64,000 nucleotides of DNA from Saccharum officinarum (lineage: Eukaryota; Streptophyta; Magnoliopsida; Poales; Poaceae). Position numbers and translations under genes: made by a program. The notes beneath the pieces are model-generated. The model was not told where the DNA came from. It searched no databases and saw nothing but the letters and a program-made list of their open reading frames with translations. This document shows, piece by piece, positions 59,048 through 64,000 of the stretch. Numbering within the stretch: position 1 is the first letter of the stretch; the number at the start of each line of letters is the position of its first letter. The DNA is taken from contig CM036201.1 of NCBI GenBank assembly GCA_020631735.1, positions 72,683,253 to 72,747,252 of the forward strand. The letters are read 5' to 3'.

Positions 59048-60977
59048 ATGACGGGTGGCGGCCCGGCGACGGCGGCGGCGTCGCAGGCGTACGGCGAGGC
59101 CTGGTACTGGGACGAGCGCTACCGCAAGGAGGCCGGGCCCTTCGACTGGTACCAGAAGTACCCGGCCCTCGCGCCGCTGCTCCGCCTCTACGTCGCGCCG
59201 CACCACCGCCTCCTCCTCGTCGGGTGCGGCAACTCCGGTGAGTCGCTCTTCCTTTCGGGTGCCTCGGTCCGTGGGCCGGCGGGATTGGATGGAAGGAGGG
59301 AGGCCGTGGCCTGAGTGGTCGGCGGCGCTTGTTCATGCATTGTTCCTTCCCTCCTCTCCCGGGTCTCTGTTGTCGCGTTTATCCCCGAGTGCTTGTGACT
59401 GCGGAGACGGATGTGCGATTTGGAGATGGTAGCTGTGTCGGTTAGATCAGCGTGGTGCGCAATGTCGCTGTCCTGTACAAACTAGGAGCTCTTTCCGTTC
59501 GCGAATACCTCTGCACTAACCATTTCTGTTGGAAGGATCTGATTGGATGGCATTTGACCACCTTATGTCTTAATTGAAGAAGAAATACAATGAGTCCGCC
59601 CTAATTCACTCGCGTACATCCTGTATCCTGTATATAAGTATATATTCCTTACCCTCTGTACCTGGGCAGACCTTCAGTGTGGCTTGTTTTTAAACATTGC
59701 CGATGTTTTGGTTACATAAGTAAAAGAGGGCACCATGGTAGTCAAGTATTTCATTGAGAGGCCTTGCATTTCTGTGAGCCAGGTACCATTCTGCCCCTGT
59801 GCCATGATTGTCACGAAATCTGGCAAGGTTTGGTCTCTAGTGTGTCTGGTGAATTTTGCAAACTGAGAGTGCAGCTAGTGCATTGTACTTCACTTCTGTC
59901 AAACTTCACGAACCTAGGGTTTTCACCCACATGACATGAAGCTGCAAGTTTGCTTATGATTTTATACATTTGTTGGACATACTAATTAATTCTGTGTATT
60001 TGAACCTTTTAGTGCACGTAACTGAAATGTGAACTTTGTTGTTATAAAGTGGAAAGTGGTATCATTGTAGAGGTACAGTGGAGTTCTAAACGGTAACAAA
60101 GAAGCCACGCGCACATTCGTGGAAACTCATCCTAAATCACTCTAAGCGAAATTGTACTAGTATTATTTAAATCATAGCATTGATCTTCGAATGCAGTTAG
60201 AGATCTTAGATTGATTTATTGACTTATATTTCACCTGAGATTGGTTCAAGAGTAAGTCGAAAAAGTACTAGTAATATGGGATTGAGTGACTTGTATCACC
60301 TGAGAACTATTCATCTTCAACCAGTTTTTGTTTAAACCAAGCTTACATTCTTAGGTACAGAAATGGCTGGGTTCCCTAATTATTTTTTCTCGGTGGACCA
60401 TAGGTTATTCATTAAGAAATGTCATCCTCACTCCTTTTGAAGTTGTATGATCATATGTCCATCAATTCTTGCTTTGCTTGAGGATTCATATTGTCCTTAG
60501 TTGCAAGCATAGATGTGCTTTCGTTTATTAATTTTAATGATCAATTTAACCACAAATACTAACCACAAGATTTCTACATTACTTTAGGTCTAGTGGAATT
60601 ACTTATGTGGTTTATCTTTTGATTGTCGCAGTATTTGGTGAAAACATGATTGATGATGGTTATCAAGATGTTGTCAACATCGATATATCTTCTGTGGTAA
60701 TTGATCAAATGAAGAAGAAATACCACGATAAGCCTCAACTTAAATGTATGATCTTTGTTCCCAACCTTCTGTTCTTGAGTACCTCTGCGGTATATCCCAC
60801 ATAATCTGATATCATTTATTTCCCTTGATTGGCAAGACATGAAGATGGATGTAAAGAACATGTCAGATTTTGAGTCTGGTTCATTTGATGCTGTTATTGA
60901 CAAAGGTACCATTATCATTGCAGTACTTAACAGCATTATGGATGCAACTGCTAACATCTGTACCACAACATGGCATT
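59048..60977 (+). CDS. SAM-dependent methyltransferase, EEF1AKMT4/METTL13-like; 5' part only
   Basis: Three exons are visible: 59048-59237, 60632-60745 and 60837-60905, with consistent phases. The product begins MTGGGPATAAASQ and then carries 'YWDERYRKEAGPFDWYQKYP', the SAM-binding motif LLVGCGNS (about residues 55-62), 'DDGYQDVVNIDISS' and 'SFDAVIDKG'. These are the hallmarks of the METTL13/EEF1A-lysine-methyltransferase family; the substrate is inferred from animal relatives only. The start ATG is the first downstream of GC-rich upstream sequence and leads directly into the family's YWDxRY motif. After 60905 the frame may stay open through 'LNSIM' (similar to the next family motif) to a TAG near 60990, or an intron may begin with GT at 60906. 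Either way the sequence meets a Gypsy LTR at about 60978, and the rest of the gene is not in the window. Confidence 0.8.
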
Positions 60978-63900
60978 GTCAAGGGCGTTAGGGCCCAAGG
61001 ACGCCGGACCTTGACTACGTAGTTCGTAGCTCCGGTCCGTGGTAACTGGCAGGGTTATACCCCCGTGCCTAGATCTCGTCGAGGCAGGGTTATGCCCCCT
61101 GGCCGCCGGCTTGAGGTAGGAGAATAGGAGAGAATTGGTGATAATTCTTGATTGATCTCAATTCTGTTTACATCCCTATCTATAGCCATCGGCTGGCCCA
61201 TAAGGAGCAACAAACTCCACTAATTAAGGGCTAACTGAAATAGAAACTAATCTCCTACTTTCCTCCTTAGCCACTAATCTCAGCTGGGCCCTGCACGTTG
61301 CCCTGCATGGCCTGCGCGCGCTGAGCAGCGCGTTCCTGGGCGCGGCGTACATCACGGGCCCTATGGCGCCTCGTGTATGTGCGCCCACACATGACATCTC
61401 CCTCCCCGTCGAGAGCCAGCTCGTCCTCGAGCTGGAAGTGTGGAAACTTGGCGCGGAACGGAGCAACGTCTTCCCAAGTAGCCGATGCCGCAGTAGCATC
61501 CTTCCACTGAATGAGCACCTGAGGCACCCCTCTGGCCAGCCTGTACCGGACGGCGTGCTCAGGTTCTGGCTCCACAGCGCCATGGTGTAGAAGAGGCAAC
61601 GGTGGAGGTTCCGTTGGCGGTGGTCCCTGATACTTCTTGAGCAGCCCCACATGGAAGACGTTGTGGATGCGGGCGCGTGGAGGAAGAGCCAGCCGGACAG
61701 CGACCTCATTGATGAGCTCGACGACGCGGTATGGTCCGAAGAAGCGCGGCCTGAGCTTGCCAACCGCGGCCTGGGGCAGGGAGGACGCCGCGCGATGACG
61801 GAGGCGAAGCAACGCCCAGTCCCCCACCTGATAGCTGACTGGACGGTGGGCGCGGTCATAATGTTTCTTCTGGTACTCCTGCGCCTGTTCCAGACGATAA
61901 CGGACATCCGCCAGGAACTCTGCGCGCTCCTCCATGGTCTTGGCGACAGCCGGCACCCTGGTGTCGCCCGGCTCATAGGACCTAATGGACGGAGGGTCGC
62001 GCCCATACACCACGCGGAAGGGAGTATCCCGCAGCGAGGACTGGTACGCCGTGTTGAAGAGGAATTCTGCCCATGGCAGCCACCGGAACCACTCGCGCGG
62101 CCTGTCCCCAGTCAAGCACCGCAGGTACATGATGATGACGCGGTTGGCTGACTCAGACTGCCCGTCAGACTGGGGGTGGAACGCCGTAGTCATCTGCAGC
62201 TTAGTGCCCATCAGCCGCATGAGTTCCTGCCAAAACGTGGACGTGAACACCGTATCCCGGTCGGAGACCAGGGACTGTGGAACGCCGTGGAGTCGCACAA
62301 TGTCGGCGAAGAAGGCTTGGGCGACGGATTCAGCAGAGTACGGGTGCGCCAAGGGAATAAAGTGACAGTACTTGCTGAACTTGTCGACGACGGTGAGGAT
62401 CACCGACTTGCCGCGGACTCGGGGGAGTGCCTCCACAAAGTCGAGCGCCACATCAGTCCACACGCCCTGGGGTACAGGCAGCGGCATAAGGAGGCCCGCC
62501 GGGTGCACGTGCTCAGACTTGTAGCGCTGGCAGATCACACATGTGCGCACCTTGTCCTGCACAAGCTTCTTCATGTTAGGAAAATGGAAGTCGCGACGCA
62601 GCCGGTGGAGCGTTCGCTGGACACCCTCATGCCCGTCCTCATGGGTGGCGCTCAGCACTTCCTGCAGGAGTGGGGAGTCTGCTGGAATGTACAGACGCCC
62701 AGCAAACTGCACCATGCCGTCCACCACAGACCATGGCGCCTGTCTCTGACCAGTAGCCAGCTCTGCGTGGAGGGCAACCAACGCAGGGTGTTCGCACTGC
62801 GCTTGCCGGAGCCTGTCGAGGAAGTTGAAACGCGGTGCGGAGAGGGCGAGGAGTTCCCCGTCAACGGTGTCGCGCCTGGACAGCGCGTCAGCTGCTGCGT
62901 TCGTCGCGCCCGGCTTGTACTCGACGGCGAAGTCGAAGCCCAGCAGCTTGCCAACCCAATGGTGTTGGGGAATGGTGGCCAAGCGCTGGTCCAGCAGGTA
63001 TTTGAGGCTGTAATGATCAGTCTTGACGCAGAAACGGCGACCCCATAGGTACGGCCGCCAGTGCCGGACGGCTTGGACCAAGCCGATGAGTTCGCGCTCG
63101 TAGGCCGCCAAAGCCCGGTGTCGGGGCGCCACGGGACGGCTGAAGAAGGCGAGCGGGTGACCCTCCTGCATGAGGACAGCACCGAACCCATGGGACGACG
63201 CGTCGCATTCGACGACGAATGGCCGGTCGAAGTTCGGCATGGCGAGCACCGGCGCCGTGGTGACCGCGGCCTTGAGGGCGAGGAAGGCCGCTTCCGCCTC
63301 GGGTCCCCAAGCGAAGCCCTCCTTCTTGAGGAGAACGGTGAGCGGCGCTGCGATGGAGCCGTAGTTGTTGATGAACTTGCGGTAGTATCCCGCCAAGCCG
63401 AGGAACCCGCGTACCGCCCGCGCAGAGCGAGGTACCGGCCAGTCGTGAATGGCCTGCACCTTGGCGGGGTCCATGGCCACGCCTGCCGCCGAAATCGTGT
63501 GGCCGAGGTAGGCGACTGAGATGACCCCGAACGCACACTTGGAGCGCTTGACGAAGAGGGTGTGCTGGCGGAGCGCGCTGAGGACGGCGCGAAGGTGGCG
63601 AAGATGGTCAGCCCAGGACTTGCTGTAAATCAAGATGTCGTCAAAGAAAACAAGTACAAATCTGCGGAGGAATGGCCGCAGGACATCATTCATGAGCGCC
63701 TGGAATGTCGCCGGAGCGTTGCACAGCCCGAACGGCATCACCAAGAACTCGTATAGGCCGTCGTGTGTCCGGAACGCCGTCTTGTGGATGTCGTCCGGCC
63801 TCATGCGCACCTGGTGATACCCGAGCGCAAGTCAAGCTTGGTGAAGAACTTGGCGCCGTGGAGTTCATCCAAGAGCTCGTCGACCACCGGGATCGGGAAG

Positions 63901-64000
63901 GCGTCCTTGACGGTCATGGCGTTGAGGGCGCGGTAGTCGACGCAGAATCGCCACGACCCATCCGGCTTCTTGACGAGGAGGACCGGAGAGGAAAACGCCG
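60978..64000 (-). mobile_element. Ty3/Gypsy chromovirus retrotransposon (3' part)
   Basis: A 3' LTR of roughly 280 bp occupies about 60978-61255. On the minus strand it ends CCCTTGACA; its inner start was not fixed with certainty. Next is a purine-rich GGAGGAAAG tract, directly after the pol stop codon, then pol up the minus strand to the window edge. The short LTR and C-terminal chromodomain suggest a plant chromovirus, possibly the Reina-type lineage; that placement is inference. gag, protease and the 5' LTR lie beyond the window. It interrupts the methyltransferase gene on its left side in opposite orientation. Confidence 0.9.
61267..63810 (-). CDS. Gypsy pol: reverse transcriptase (part), RNase H, integrase, chromodomain
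   Basis: An open frame of 847 codons. In order: reverse transcriptase with '[13 protein letters not shown]' and the catalytic FFDD at about 55-58; RNase H (about 195-300); integrase with an HHCC zinc finger ('CVICQRYK', about 430) and a DDE core ('DFVEALP', then 'LVSDRDTVF', then '[12 protein letters not shown]'); and a C-terminal chromodomain ('VLIQWKD', then 'ATWEDVAPF', about 745-790), which in chromoviruses directs integration to marked chromatin. The N-terminal part of reverse transcriptase (63811-64000, '[17 protein letters not shown]') is in another frame because one base is missing in the codons for the conserved LRSGYHQ motif near 63826. The copy is therefore frameshifted unless this is a sequencing error. 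Confidence 0.92.
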   Translation of the reverse strand: MRMRPDDIHKTAFRTHDGLYEFLVMPFGLCNAPATFQALMNDVLRPFLRRFVLVFFDDILIYSKSWADHLRHLRAVLSALRQHTLFVKRSKCAFGVISVAYLGHTISAAGVAMDPAKVQAIHDWPVPRSARAVRGFLGLAGYYRKFINNYGSIAAPLTVLLKKEGFAWGPEAEAAFLALKAAVTTAPVLAMPNFDRPFVVECDASSHGFGAVLMQEGHPLAFFSRPVAPRHRALAAYERELIGLVQAVRHWRPYLWGRRFCVKTDHYSLKYLLDQRLATIPQHHWVGKLLGFDFAVEYKPGATNAAADALSRRDTVDGELLALSAPRFNFLDRLRQAQCEHPALVALHAELATGQRQAPWSVVDGMVQFAGRLYIPADSPLLQEVLSATHEDGHEGVQRTLHRLRRDFHFPNMKKLVQDKVRTCVICQRYKSEHVHPAGLLMPLPVPQGVWTDVALDFVEALPRVRGKSVILTVVDKFSKYCHFIPLAHPYSAESVAQAFFADIVRLHGVPQSLVSDRDTVFTSTFWQELMRLMGTKLQMTTAFHPQSDGQSESANRVIIMYLRCLTGDRPREWFRWLPWAEFLFNTAYQSSLRDTPFRVVYGRDPPSIRSYEPGDTRVPAVAKTMEERAEFLADVRYRLEQAQEYQKKHYDRAHRPVSYQVGDWALLRLRHRAASSLPQAAVGKLRPRFFGPYRVVELINEVAVRLALPPRARIHNVFHVGLLKKYQGPPPTEPPPLPLLHHGAVEPEPEHAVRYRLARGVPQVLIQWKDATAASATWEDVAPFRAKFPHFQLEDELALDGEGDVMCGRTYTRRHRARDVRRAQERAAQRAQAMQGNVQGPAEISG

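Noticed and set aside
62176..63048. 290-codon frame on the plus strand
   Set aside because: It is antisense to Gypsy RNase H and integrase, whose motifs are clear on the other strand.

Overview
This window is plant nuclear DNA, almost certainly from a grass (Poaceae). The evidence is GC-rich first exons, GT-AG introns, plant-only gene families (LOB-domain, G-type lectin receptor kinase, OXS3-like, ACA calcium pump), and a dense load of grass-type MITEs, LINEs, Ty1/Copia and Ty3/Gypsy elements. The style of the short MITEs suggests a panicoid grass such as the sorghum/Miscanthus/sugarcane group; that is an inference, not a proof. Two 100-N assembly gaps lie at 14303-14402 and 50158-50257.

Layout from left to right: (1) repeat-rich flank, then a five-exon TBC-domain Rab-GAP gene (3500-7810, +) with a small internally deleted Copia element just after its stop codon. 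(2) About 8.3-19 kb: mostly MITEs, a 97-bp-period repeat element, a decayed LINE, a gap, and a DUF26 cysteine-rich secretory protein pseudogene (16516-17040). (3) A two-exon OXS3-like stress gene (19402-20835, +). (4) MITEs and microsatellites, a 5'-truncated LINE with perfect target-site duplications (26566-27749), then an intronless G-type lectin receptor kinase (28122-30647, -). (5) A class I LBD transcription factor (33460-34221, +) followed by a 1.2-kb hAT-type element with a perfect 8-bp duplication and another LINE tail. (6) The 3' two thirds of an ACA8/ACA10-type plasma-membrane Ca2+-ATPase (22 exons, 40440-47374, -), whose 5' exons are absent. Immediately upstream is a Copia retrotransposon that runs into the second gap. 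(7) 50-58 kb: foldback and MITE elements with no recognisable gene. (8) The first exons of an EEF1AKMT4/METTL13-like methyltransferase (59048 onward, +), cut by a Ty3/Gypsy chromovirus that fills the window to its right end.

The genes do not form an operon or pathway; this is ordinary eukaryotic gene organisation. Two host genes are damaged or interrupted by retrotransposons at the point where the evidence stops: the Ca2+-ATPase by Copia plus a gap, and the methyltransferase by Gypsy. I found no CRISPR array, tRNA, rRNA or prokaryotic system, and no convincing undescribed biological system. The most noteworthy signals are the precise transposon footprints, the large hairpin (foldback) elements, a GC-AG intron in the Ca2+-ATPase, and an in-frame, stop-free intron in the LBD gene.
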